A stretch of DNA of 55,960 nucleotides from Rhizobacter sp. (GTDB lineage Bacteria; Pseudomonadota; Gammaproteobacteria; Burkholderiales; Burkholderiaceae_C). The notes beneath the pieces are model-generated. The model was not told where the DNA came from, ran no database searches, and saw nothing but the letters and a program-made list of their open reading frames with translations. Position 1 is the stretch's first letter. Every line of letters starts with the position of its first letter. Positions 48,907 through 55,960 of the stretch are shown here, piece by piece. Location: positions 1 through 55,960 of the forward strand of contig JAMLIM010000014.1 in NCBI GenBank assembly GCA_023954175.1, given 5' to 3'. A program made the position numbers and the translations under genes.

Positions 48907-50001
48907 ATGCAGGGTTCTCAAGTCATCGTTCTCGCCACGCCGGTCTTTCTGCTGCTGATCGCCGTCGAATGGCTCGTCGGCCTCGCGCGCGGCCGCAACA
49001 CCTATCGGCTGAACGACGCGCTGAACAGCATCGGCCTCGGGATCATGAGCGAGATCGTCGGCGTCTTCACACGGCTGATGAAGATCGGCATCTACGCCCT
49101 GCTGTTCAGCCACGTCGCGCTCTGGCAACTGCCCACCGATGCCTGGTGGGTCTGGCTCGCGGCGCTCGTGCTCTACGACTTTCTTTACTACTGGAAGCAC
49201 CGCGCCGGGCACCGCGTCGCGCTGTTCTGGGCCGCGCACGTGGTGCACCACCAGAGCGAGGAATACAACCTGTCGACCGCGCTGCGCCAGACCTCGAGTG
49301 ACTGGATCGCCGGCTGGGTGTTCTATCTGCCGATGGCGGTGCTTGGCTTTCCGCCGCTCGTGTTCGCGGTCGTCGTGCTGGTCGACCTGCTCTATCAGTT
49401 CTGGCCGCACACGCGCCAGATCGGCAAGCTCGGCTGGTTCGACCGCTGGTTCTGCTCGCCAAGCAACCACCGCGTGCACCACGCAGTGAACGACAAGTAT
49501 GTCGATCGCAACTACGGCGGCATCCTGATCGTGTGGGACCGCCTGTTCGGCACCTTCCAGGAAGAGGACGACGCCGAGCCTTGCGTCTACGGCACGCGCA
49601 AGCCCCTGCGCAGCTGGAACCCGCTGTGGGCCAACCTGCAGGTCTACGCCGATCTGCTGCGCGACACCTGGCTGGCGCGCGGCATCGCGGACAAGTTGCG
49701 CGTCTGGCTCAAGCCGCCAGGCTGGCGGCCGCCGGAAGCAGCCGCGCTGCGCCCCTCGCCTGCATTCGATCTGCAGGCCGTCGAACGCTACGACCCGCCG
49801 GCGAGCCGTGGCACGCTCGCCGCCGCGGCCGTCGTCTTCGCGCTGCTGCTCGGCGCCACCACGGCCTTCTTGTGGACCGCGCACACGCTGGCGCCGGCCA
49901 CCCGGTTCGGCGCGGCTGCCGCGATCATCGCGGCGCTCGGGCTTGTCGGCCTGCTGTGCGAGAGCGGACGAAGGGCATCGGCTGCGCCTGCGCACGGCTA
50001 G
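48907..50001 (+). CDS. Sterol desaturase/fatty acid hydroxylase family membrane protein
   Basis: A 364-residue inner-membrane di-iron protein with about six hydrophobic segments. The histidine clusters are KHRAGHRVALFWAAHVVHHQ (HRAGH and HVVHH) and NHRVHHAVN, with a further H-rich loop, which form the metal site in this family. It introduces a hydroxyl group or double bond in a lipid; the substrate is unknown. GAGG about 10 nt before the ATG fits the start. Confidence 0.86.
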   Translation: MQGSQVIVLATPVFLLLIAVEWLVGLARGRNTYRLNDALNSIGLGIMSEIVGVFTRLMKIGIYALLFSHVALWQLPTDAWWVWLAALVLYDFLYYWKHRAGHRVALFWAAHVVHHQSEEYNLSTALRQTSSDWIAGWVFYLPMAVLGFPPLVFAVVVLVDLLYQFWPHTRQIGKLGWFDRWFCSPSNHRVHHAVNDKYVDRNYGGILIVWDRLFGTFQEEDDAEPCVYGTRKPLRSWNPLWANLQVYADLLRDTWLARGIADKLRVWLKPPGWRPPEAAALRPSPAFDLQAVERYDPPASRGTLAAAAVVFALLLGATTAFLWTAHTLAPATRFGAAAAIIAALGLVGLLCESGRRASAAPAHG

Positions 50002-50015
50002 GATAAACACGTAGG

Positions 50016-50037
50016 CAGTGTGCGCGGCGGCACACTG
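50016..50037. promoter_or_regulatory. 8-bp inverted repeat before the liv operon
   Basis: CAGTGTGC/GCACACTG around a 6-bp loop (GCGGCG), 5 nt before a possible -10 TATCAT (50043-50048). It could be an operator for livG or part of the end of the upstream gene; no T run follows, so it is not a standard terminator. Confidence 0.4.
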
Positions 50038-50114
50038 GCGACTATCATCAGGCCCGCTTCGGGCGCCGCCCGCGGATGCCGGACCACAGCTGGACAAGGA
50101 AGGCCCCCCAACGC

Positions 50115-50888
50115 ATGAGCAGCGAGTTCATTCTCGAGACGCGCAACCTGACGAAGGAGTTCAAGGGTTTCGTCGCGGTCGACAACGTGAACCTGAAGGT
50201 CAGGCGCGGCAGCATCCACGCGCTGATCGGCCCGAACGGCGCCGGCAAGACGACCTGCTTCAATCTGCTGACGAAGTTTCACGCGCCCACCTCGGGGCAG
50301 ATCCTGTTCGAGGGCATCGACATCACCGGCGAGGCACCGGCGCATATCGCGCGGCGCGGCGTGATCCGATCGTTCCAGATCTCGGCCGTGTTCCCGCACC
50401 TGACGGTGCTCGAGAACGTGCGCGTCGCGCTGCAGCGCAGGCTCGGGACCTCGTTTCACTTCTGGCGCTCCGAGCGCTCACTCGAGCGCCTCGACGCACG
50501 GGCGATCGAATTGCTGCGCGCCGTCGACCTCGACGACTATGTGCTGCTGCCGGCGGTCGAGCTGGCCTATGGCCGAAAGCGCGCGCTCGAGATCGCGACC
50601 ACGCTCGCGATGGACCCGAAGCTGATGCTGCTCGACGAACCGACGCAGGGCATGGGCCTCGAGGACGTCGACCGCATCCGGCGCCTGATCAAGAAGGTTG
50701 CCGCCGACCGCACGGTGCTGATGGTCGAGCACAACATGAGCGTCGTCGCGAGCATCGCCGACACGATCACCGTGCTGCAGCGCGGCGCGACGCTCGCCGA
50801 GGGCCCTTACGAACAGGTGTCGAAGAACCCTGACGTGATCGAGGCCTACATGGGCAGCGCGCAGGTCGAGTTGCAAGGCGCCCACTGA
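50115..50888 (+). CDS. livG: Branched-chain amino acid-type ABC transporter ATPase
   Basis: A 257-residue ATPase of the HAAT family. Walker A is GPNGAGKTTCFN, Walker B is KLMLLDEPTQGM, and the C-loop LAYGRKRALEIA replaces the usual LSGGQ, as is typical for LivG. The H loop is VEHNMSVV. ATG 50115 (MSSEFILETR) is used; upstream frame is not conserved. It opens the livGFKHM cluster; livF follows 1 nt later. Confidence 0.93.
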   Translation: MSSEFILETRNLTKEFKGFVAVDNVNLKVRRGSIHALIGPNGAGKTTCFNLLTKFHAPTSGQILFEGIDITGEAPAHIARRGVIRSFQISAVFPHLTVLENVRVALQRRLGTSFHFWRSERSLERLDARAIELLRAVDLDDYVLLPAVELAYGRKRALEIATTLAMDPKLMLLDEPTQGMGLEDVDRIRRLIKKVAADRTVLMVEHNMSVVASIADTITVLQRGATLAEGPYEQVSKNPDVIEAYMGSAQVELQGAH

Positions 50889-50889
50889 G

Positions 50890-51594
50890 ATGGCGACGCG
50901 CTTTCTCGAAGTCGCCGATCTGCACGCCTGGTACGGCGAGTCGCACGTGCTGCACGGCGTGAACTTCCACGTCGACGAGGGCGAGGTCGTGACGCTGCTC
51001 GGGCGCAACGGCGCCGGGCGCACGAGCACGCTGCGCGCCATCCTGGGCCTGACCGGAAGCCGCCGCGGCTCGGTCAAGGTGCGGGGCGTCGAGACGATCG
51101 CGATGGCGACGCACCGGATCGCCAGCCTCGGCCTTGGCTACTGTCCCGAGGAGCGCGGCATCTTCGCCAGTCTTACGGCCGAAGAGAACCTGCTGCTGCC
51201 GCCGACGCTCGCCCCGGGCGGCATGTCGGTCGATGCGATCTACGAGATGTTTCCGAACCTGCGCGAGCGTGCGGCGAGCCAGGGCACGCGATTGTCGGGT
51301 GGCGAGCAGCAGATGCTTGCGATCGCGCGCATCCTGCGCACCGGCGCGCGCCTGCTGCTGCTCGACGAAATCTCCGAAGGGCTGGCCCCGGTGATCGTCC
51401 AGAAGCTCGCCGAGATGGTCGTCGCGCTGCGCGCCGAGGGTTATACGATCGTCATGGTGGAACAGAACTTCCGTTTCGCGGCGCCGCTCGCCGACCGCTT
51501 CCTGGTAATGGAGCATGGCGCCGTGATTCAGCACTTCACGCAGGACGAACTGCCGCAGCGCATGAACGATCTGCATGAATATCTGGGCGTGTGA
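50890..51594 (+). CDS. livF: Branched-chain amino acid-type ABC transporter ATPase
   Basis: A 234-residue LivF ATPase. Walker A reads GRNGAGRTSTL: Lys of GxGK is Arg44. The Q loop, LSGGEQQM signature, Walker B LLLLDEISEGL, and VEQNF H-loop variant are otherwise normal. The Lys-to-Arg change could lower ATP use, with LivG doing most of the work; I recall similar forms in other Burkholderiales. It pairs with livG 1 nt upstream. Confidence 0.92.
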   Translation: MATRFLEVADLHAWYGESHVLHGVNFHVDEGEVVTLLGRNGAGRTSTLRAILGLTGSRRGSVKVRGVETIAMATHRIASLGLGYCPEERGIFASLTAEENLLLPPTLAPGGMSVDAIYEMFPNLRERAASQGTRLSGGEQQMLAIARILRTGARLLLLDEISEGLAPVIVQKLAEMVVALRAEGYTIVMVEQNFRFAAPLADRFLVMEHGAVIQHFTQDELPQRMNDLHEYLGV

Positions 51595-51630
51595 GCGCCC
51601 TTCGTTTTTTCACACCGCAAGGAGTTCGAC

Positions 51631-52845
51631 ATGAAACTGAAGAAGATTCCCACCGCCTGCGCCATTGCCGCAGCCGCACTGTTCGGCGCTGCGACGCCGG
51701 CGCAAGCCCAGGTGTCGGGCGACGTGATCCGCATCGGCTTCATCACCGACATGTCGAGCCTGTACGCCGACATCGACGGCCCGGGCGGCGTCGAGGCGAT
51801 CAAGATGGCGATCGCCGACATGGGCGGCGAGATCAACGGCAAGAAGATCGAGCTGTTGACGGCCGACCACCAGAACAAGCCCGACATCGGCGCGGTGAAG
51901 GCGCGTGAATGGTTCGACACCCAGGGCATGGACATGCTGATCGGCGGCACCAACTCCGGCGTCAACCTGGCGATGGCCAAGCTGGCGGCGGAAAAGAAGA
52001 AGCCCTTCATCGCCGTCGGCCCGGGCAGCTCGGCGCTGACGAACGCGCAATGCACGCCCTACACGATCCACTACGCGTATGACACCGTCGCGCTCGCCCG
52101 CGGCACCGGTGGCGCGGTCGTCAAGGCCGGCGGCAAGAGCTGGTACTTCCTGACGGCCGACTACGCCTTCGGCCACGCGCTCGAAACCGACACCGCTGCC
52201 GTCGTCAAGGCGGCCGGCGGCACGGTGGTGGGCGAGTCGCGCGTGCCGCTCAATGCGAGCGACTTCTCGTCGTTCATGTTGCAGGCGCAGGCGAGCAAGG
52301 CGCAGATCCTCGGCCTCGCGAACGCCGGCGGCGACACGGTCAATGCGATCAAGGCGGCCAACGAGTTCGGCATCACGAAGACGATGAAGCTGGCCGGATT
52401 GCTGATGTTCATCAATGACATCCATGCGCTCGGCCTGAAGGACACGCAGGGCATGTACCTGACCGACAACTGGTACTGGAACCGCGACGACGAAACCCGC
52501 GCCTGGGCCCGCAAGTTCTACGACAAGATGAAGCGCATGCCCTCATCGCTGCAGGCCGCAGACTATTCGGTCGCCATGAACTACCTGAAGGCGGTGAAGG
52601 CGCTCGGCACCGACGACGGCGACAAGGTCAACGACTACCTGCGCAAGACGAAGATCAACGACATGTATGCCAAGGGCGGCTACATCCGCCCCGACGGTCG
52701 CATGGTGCACGACGTGTACCTGATGCAGGTGAAGACGCCGGCCGAGTCGAAGGAGCCCTGGGACTACTTCAACATCGCTTCCGTCATCAAGGGCGAGGAC
52801 GCCTTCACGACGAAGGCCGAAACGAAGTGCCCACTCTGGAAGTAA
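51631..52845 (+). CDS. livK: ABC transporter substrate-binding protein, LivK-like
   Basis: A 404-residue periplasmic binding protein with a signal peptide cleaved near AQAQ (27). The family core IRIGFITDMSSLYADIDGPG and the later hinge region are normal for HAAT receptors, which take amino acids or short amides. The exact ligand is not known. AAGGAG lies 6 nt before the ATG. It sits between livF and livH, a stem-loop following. Confidence 0.92.
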   Translation: MKLKKIPTACAIAAAALFGAATPAQAQVSGDVIRIGFITDMSSLYADIDGPGGVEAIKMAIADMGGEINGKKIELLTADHQNKPDIGAVKAREWFDTQGMDMLIGGTNSGVNLAMAKLAAEKKKPFIAVGPGSSALTNAQCTPYTIHYAYDTVALARGTGGAVVKAGGKSWYFLTADYAFGHALETDTAAVVKAAGGTVVGESRVPLNASDFSSFMLQAQASKAQILGLANAGGDTVNAIKAANEFGITKTMKLAGLLMFINDIHALGLKDTQGMYLTDNWYWNRDDETRAWARKFYDKMKRMPSSLQAADYSVAMNYLKAVKALGTDDGDKVNDYLRKTKINDMYAKGGYIRPDGRMVHDVYLMQVKTPAESKEPWDYFNIASVIKGEDAFTTKAETKCPLWK

Positions 52846-52857
52846 GGCGCTGAGCGT

Positions 52858-52888
52858 GCGGGCGGCGGCTGCAAGACCCGTCGCCCGC
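52858..52888 (+). other. Intercistronic stem-loop after livK
   Basis: An 11-bp stem (GCGGGCGGCGG with CCGTCGCCCGC, one G-U pair) and a 9-nt loop, 12 nt after the livK stop. No T run follows, so it is not a full terminator. Such hairpins often protect the message of the binding protein and lower expression of permease genes downstream. Confidence 0.6.
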
Positions 52889-52951
52889 TGACACCCCTGA
52901 CACCCGTAACACCAACCGCGACACACTAGCGCGACACAAAAGCGCGACTCG

Positions 52952-53836
52952 ATGGAAATCTTCGGTATCCCGATCCAGGCGTTTCTCGGCCAGCTGCTGC
53001 TCGGTCTCGTGAATGGCTCGTTCTACGCCATGCTGAGCCTGGGCCTGGCCGTCATCTTCGGCCTGCTCGGGATCGTCAATTTCGCGCACGGTGCGCTGTA
53101 CATGCTGGGCGCGTATGCGGCCTGGATCGGCATGGACAGCTTCGGCATCAACTTCTGGGTGTCGCTGCTGCTCGCACCCTTGCTGGTCGGCGCCCTCGGC
53201 GTGGTGATCGAGCGCACGCTGCTCAAGCCGCTGTACAAGATCGATCCGATCTACGGCCTGCTGCTGACCTTCGGCCTGGCGCTCGTCGCCGAGGGGCTGA
53301 TGCGCGAGAAGTACGGCGTGTCGGGCCAGTCCTATGCAGTCCCCGAACTGCTGCGCGGCGCAACCAATCTCGGCTTCATGATCCTGCCCAACTACCGCGG
53401 CTTCATCATCTTCGCGTCGCTCTTCGTCTGCCTCGGCACCTGGTTCGTGATCGAGAAGACCAGCCTCGGCGCGACGCTGCGCGCAGGCACCGAGAACCCC
53501 AAGCTGGTGCAGGCCTTCGGCATCAATGTCCCGGTGATGGTGATGCTGACCTACGGCTTCGGCGCCGCGCTCGCCGCGCTGGCCGGGGTGCTGGCGGCAC
53601 CGGTGATCCAGGTCACGCCGCTGATGGGCAGCCACATGATCATCGTCGTCTTCGCCGTCGTCGTCATCGGCGGCATGGGCTCGATCCTCGGCTCGATCCT
53701 GACCGGCATCGCACTCGGCCTGATCGAGGGCCTGACCAAGGTCTTCTACCCCGAGGCGTCCAACGTCGCCGTCTTCGTCATCATGGCGATCGTGCTCGTG
53801 ATCCGTCCGGCCGGCCTGTTCGGCAAGGAGGCGTGA
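52952..53836 (+). CDS. livH: Branched-chain amino acid-type ABC transporter permease
   Basis: A 294-residue inner-membrane permease with about eight segments. LGLAVIFGLLGIVNFAHGALYM is a clear LivH motif. It pairs with LivM to form the channel. No good ribosome site precedes the ATG. Its stop overlaps the start of livM. Confidence 0.93.
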   Translation: MEIFGIPIQAFLGQLLLGLVNGSFYAMLSLGLAVIFGLLGIVNFAHGALYMLGAYAAWIGMDSFGINFWVSLLLAPLLVGALGVVIERTLLKPLYKIDPIYGLLLTFGLALVAEGLMREKYGVSGQSYAVPELLRGATNLGFMILPNYRGFIIFASLFVCLGTWFVIEKTSLGATLRAGTENPKLVQAFGINVPVMVMLTYGFGAALAALAGVLAAPVIQVTPLMGSHMIIVVFAVVVIGGMGSILGSILTGIALGLIEGLTKVFYPEASNVAVFVIMAIVLVIRPAGLFGKEA

Positions 53837-54795
53837 TGAACAGCCCGGTCGCAAACACCGAGCGCCTCGGCCGGATCGTCTGGCTCGTCGTCCTCGCGCT
53901 GCTGCTCGCCGCACCCTTTCTCGGCCTCTATCCGATCTTCGTGATGAAGGCGATGTGCTTCGCGATCTTCGCCTGCGCGTTCAATCTGCTGCTCGGCTTC
54001 ACCGGGCTGCTGTCGTTCGGCCATGCGGCCTACTTCGGCGCCGCCGCCTACGCCACGGGCTGGCTCGTGCGCAGCGCGGGACTTCCGCCCGAGCTTGGCA
54101 TTCTGGCCGGCACCTTCTTCGCCGGCGTGCTCGGGCTCGGTGTCGGGCTGCTCGCCATCCGTCGCCAGGGCATCTACTTCGCGATGATCACGCTCGCGCT
54201 GGCGCAGATGATCTACTTCGTCTGGCTGCAGGCGCCGTTCACCGGCGGCGAGGACGGCATGCAGGGGGTGCCGCGCGGGCACCTCTTCGGCGTGCTCCCG
54301 CTTTCCGAGCCGCTCGTGATGTACTACTTCGTGCTCGCCGTGTTCGTCGCCGCGTTCCTCTTCATCGTGCGCGTCGTGCACTCGCCCTACGGGCAGGTTC
54401 TCAAGGCGATCCGCGAGAACGAGCCGCGCGCCGTCTCGCTCGGTTACGACGTGAACCGCTACAAGCTGCTCGCGTTCGTGCTGTCGACCGCGCTCGCCGG
54501 CCTCGCGGGATCGGTCAAGACGATCGTGCTCGGCTTCGCCTCGCTCACCGACGCGCACTGGTCGCTCTCCGGCGAGGTCGTGCTGATGACGCTGCTCGGC
54601 GGCATGGGCACCTTCGCCGGCCCCGTCATCGGCGCCTTCACGATCATCGGGCTGCAGGACTACCTGGCCGGGCGCGTCGGCTCGTGGGTGACGGTGATCA
54701 TCGGTGCGATCTTCGTCATCTGCGTCGTCGCCTTCCGACGCGGCTTCGTCGGCGAGCTGCTGGCCTGGCGGCAGCGGCGCAAGGCGGGTCGCTGA
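53836..54795 (+). CDS. livM: Branched-chain amino acid-type ABC transporter permease
   Basis: A 319-residue LivM permease: NLLLGFTGLLSFGHAAYFG and GQVLKAIRENEPRAVSLGYD are family motifs. AAGGAGG lies inside the livH end, 4 nt before ATG 53836; a GTG one codon upstream is too close to it. Stop and start overlap (TGATG). Confidence 0.93.
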   Translation: MNSPVANTERLGRIVWLVVLALLLAAPFLGLYPIFVMKAMCFAIFACAFNLLLGFTGLLSFGHAAYFGAAAYATGWLVRSAGLPPELGILAGTFFAGVLGLGVGLLAIRRQGIYFAMITLALAQMIYFVWLQAPFTGGEDGMQGVPRGHLFGVLPLSEPLVMYYFVLAVFVAAFLFIVRVVHSPYGQVLKAIRENEPRAVSLGYDVNRYKLLAFVLSTALAGLAGSVKTIVLGFASLTDAHWSLSGEVVLMTLLGGMGTFAGPVIGAFTIIGLQDYLAGRVGSWVTVIIGAIFVICVVAFRRGFVGELLAWRQRRKAGR

Positions 54796-54810
54796 CGGCA
54801 CAGCGGGGCC

Positions 54811-55317
54811 GTGGCCGCCCGCCGTGCTGCAACGCTTGTGCGGCCGCTCCTGCTCGCGGCGCTCGGGCTCACGCTGCACACGCAGGCCCAGACGCGCAGC
54901 AACCTCTTCAACGACCCCTTCGTGCAGGTGACGGGCGGGCTCGCGGCCTGCCCCGTTCCCGATCCGCCCGGCGTGACGCCGCAGGAGGCGCGCGAGCTGG
55001 CGCACGACCGCGCACAGCGCGGCGTCAGCTGCTGGCTCGACGGGCGCTGCCGGCTGCCCAACGCCTACCTCTACGACGCCGAGATCATCCCGCGTGTGCA
55101 GCAGGCGCTGCGCTACGCGGGGGGCTTCGCGAACACCAGCATCTGGGCCGCCGGGGCCAGGCGCTTCGTCTGGCTGCAGGGCTGCGTGACGAGCGCCGAG
55201 CAGGCCGTCGAGGCCGAGCGCATCGCGCGCCGCATCGACGATGTCGAAGGTGTCGTCAACCAGCTGATGATCGGCACCGACGGCAGTCCGGGCTACCGCG
55301 TCGCTCCACGCGAATGA
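54811..55317 (+). CDS. BON-domain-like secreted or lipid-associated protein
   Basis: A 168-residue protein with an N-terminal signal (LLLAALGLTLHTQAQ). The C-terminal half has the BON-like pattern VQQALRYAGGF, VWLQGCVTSAEQAVEAERIA, DDVEGVVNQL. Cys at 47, 74, 80 and 124 may form disulfides. BON domains often bind membranes. Start is GTG at 54811; role unknown. It is not part of the transporter by function. Confidence 0.75.
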   Translation: MAARRAATLVRPLLLAALGLTLHTQAQTRSNLFNDPFVQVTGGLAACPVPDPPGVTPQEARELAHDRAQRGVSCWLDGRCRLPNAYLYDAEIIPRVQQALRYAGGFANTSIWAAGARRFVWLQGCVTSAEQAVEAERIARRIDDVEGVVNQLMIGTDGSPGYRVAPRE

Positions 55318-55321
55318 AGGC

Positions 55322-55960
55322 TCAGTTGTCGAACAGCTCGCCGGCGCCGCGCGCCGCGGGCGGCATCAGGCCCAGATGGCGGTACGCGGCGGCGGTCGCG
55401 ATGCGGCCGCGCGGCGTACGCTGCAGGTAGCCCTGCTGGATCAGGAAGGGCTCGATCACGTCCTCGATCGTCCCGGCCTCCTCGCCGATCGCGGCGGCGA
55501 CGTTGTCGAGGCCGACCGGCCCGCCGTCGAAGCGATGGATCACGGCGTCGAGCAACTTGCGGTCCATCACGTCGAACCCCATCGGGTCGACATCGAGCAT
55601 CGCGAGCGCGAGCTCGGCGAGCGACTTGCCGATGCGGCCGTCGCCCTTCACGTCGGCATAGTCGCGCACCCGGCGCAACAGGCGGTTCGCGATGCGCGGC
55701 GTGCCGCGTGAGCGGCGCGCGATCTCGAACGCGCCTTCGGCATCGGTCGAGACCTTGAGCAGCCCGGACGAGCGCGTGACGATGCGCGCCAGTTCCTCCG
55801 GCGTGTAGAACTCGAGCCGGGCGACGATGCCGAAGCGATCGCGCAGCGGGTTCGTCAGCATGCCGGCACGCGTCGTCGCGCCGACCAGCGTGAAGGGCTG
55901 CAGCTCGAGCTTGATCGAGCGCGCGGCGGGGCCTTCGCCGATCATGATGTCGATCTGGTA
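55322..55960 (-). CDS. ruvB: Holliday junction branch-migration ATPase RuvB (C-terminal part)
   Basis: The 3' part of ruvB, cut by the right edge. Visible: [38 protein letters not shown] with the sensor and arginine-finger region, and the winged-helix end [20 protein letters not shown] and [15 protein letters not shown]. It drives branch migration with RuvA. The ATP-binding N-terminal half lies outside the window. Confidence 0.96.
   Translation of the reverse strand, partial: YQIDIMIGEGPAARSIKLELQPFTLVGATTRAGMLTNPLRDRFGIVARLEFYTPEELARIVTRSSGLLKVSTDAEGAFEIARRSRGTPRIANRLLRRVRDYADVKGDGRIGKSLAELALAMLDVDPMGFDVMDRKLLDAVIHRFDGGPVGLDNVAAAIGEEAGTIEDVIEPFLIQQGYLQRTPRGRIATAAAYRHLGLMPPAARGAGELFDN

Overview
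The window comes from a high-GC betaproteobacterium, most probably of the order Burkholderiales. The evidence is the 5' part of a 16S rRNA gene at the left edge, the dense high-GC third-position bias, and typical gene blocks: dat-ybeD-lipB-lipA, phoH-ybeY, a livGFKHM cluster and a type IV pilus minor-pilin operon. Three PEP-CTERM proteins point to a lineage with an exosortase system, although no exosortase lies in this window. The species cannot be named from the sequence alone.

Layout. 1-766: 5' end of a 16S gene (minus strand) with its leader, boxA and promoter. 767-5131 (minus): a regulatory phosphotransferase set (EIIA-Man type, HPr, enzyme I), a major facilitator transporter and a lipoprotein. 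5412-7214 (plus): a degenerate hybrid-kinase-like protein and a thioredoxin-like protein. 7239-14000 (minus): lipoate synthesis (lipA, lipB, ybeD), a D-amino-acid aminotransferase, a penicillin-binding carboxypeptidase, a hydrolase, a 2Fe-2S ferredoxin, a VanZ-like membrane protein and hemJ. 14221-19219 (plus): three PEP-CTERM genes, with hemB and corA between the first and second; two of the three are tandem paralogues separated by a decayed copy of the 3' end of ybeY. 19293-23489 (minus): ybeY, phoH and a PatZ-type protein acyltransferase. 23655-25585 (plus): a universal stress protein and an AMP-forming CoA ligase. 25611-27804 (minus): a sorbosone-dehydrogenase-like protein and a short-chain epimerase. 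27805-28786: about 1 kb of mosaic, partly palindromic repeat DNA with no credible gene. 28787-33455: a 3-oxoadipyl-CoA-type thiolase, an OprP-type porin, a saccharopine-dehydrogenase-like enzyme and a divergent Lrp regulator. 33613-41037 (plus): an HD-GYP protein coupled to a PAS/GGDEF/EAL protein, a cyclopropane fatty acid synthase, a DUF1840 protein, a histidine phosphatase, a duplicated 110-bp repeat, and a D-threonine-aldolase/DSD1-like enzyme. 41072-48598 (minus): pilV-pilW-pilX-pilY1-pilE-fimT/gspH. 48907-55317 (plus): a sterol-desaturase-like hydroxylase, livG-livF-livK-livH-livM and a BON-domain protein. 55322-55960 (minus): the 3' part of ruvB.

How the genes work together. Most of the window is ordinary chromosomal core: lipoylation, haem synthesis, cell-wall trimming, rRNA maturation, DNA repair and branched-chain amino-acid-type uptake. 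Surface and signalling functions recur: type IV pili, PEP-CTERM secreted proteins, c-di-GMP turnover and a PTS without visible sugar permease. No defence island, prophage, insertion sequence or CRISPR array was found. The least ordinary items are the tandem PEP-CTERM/ybeY duplication, the kinase-like protein lacking phospho-acceptor residues, the palindromic repeat mosaic at 27.8-28.8 kb, and the 110-bp repeat that appears to have split a stop/start overlap.
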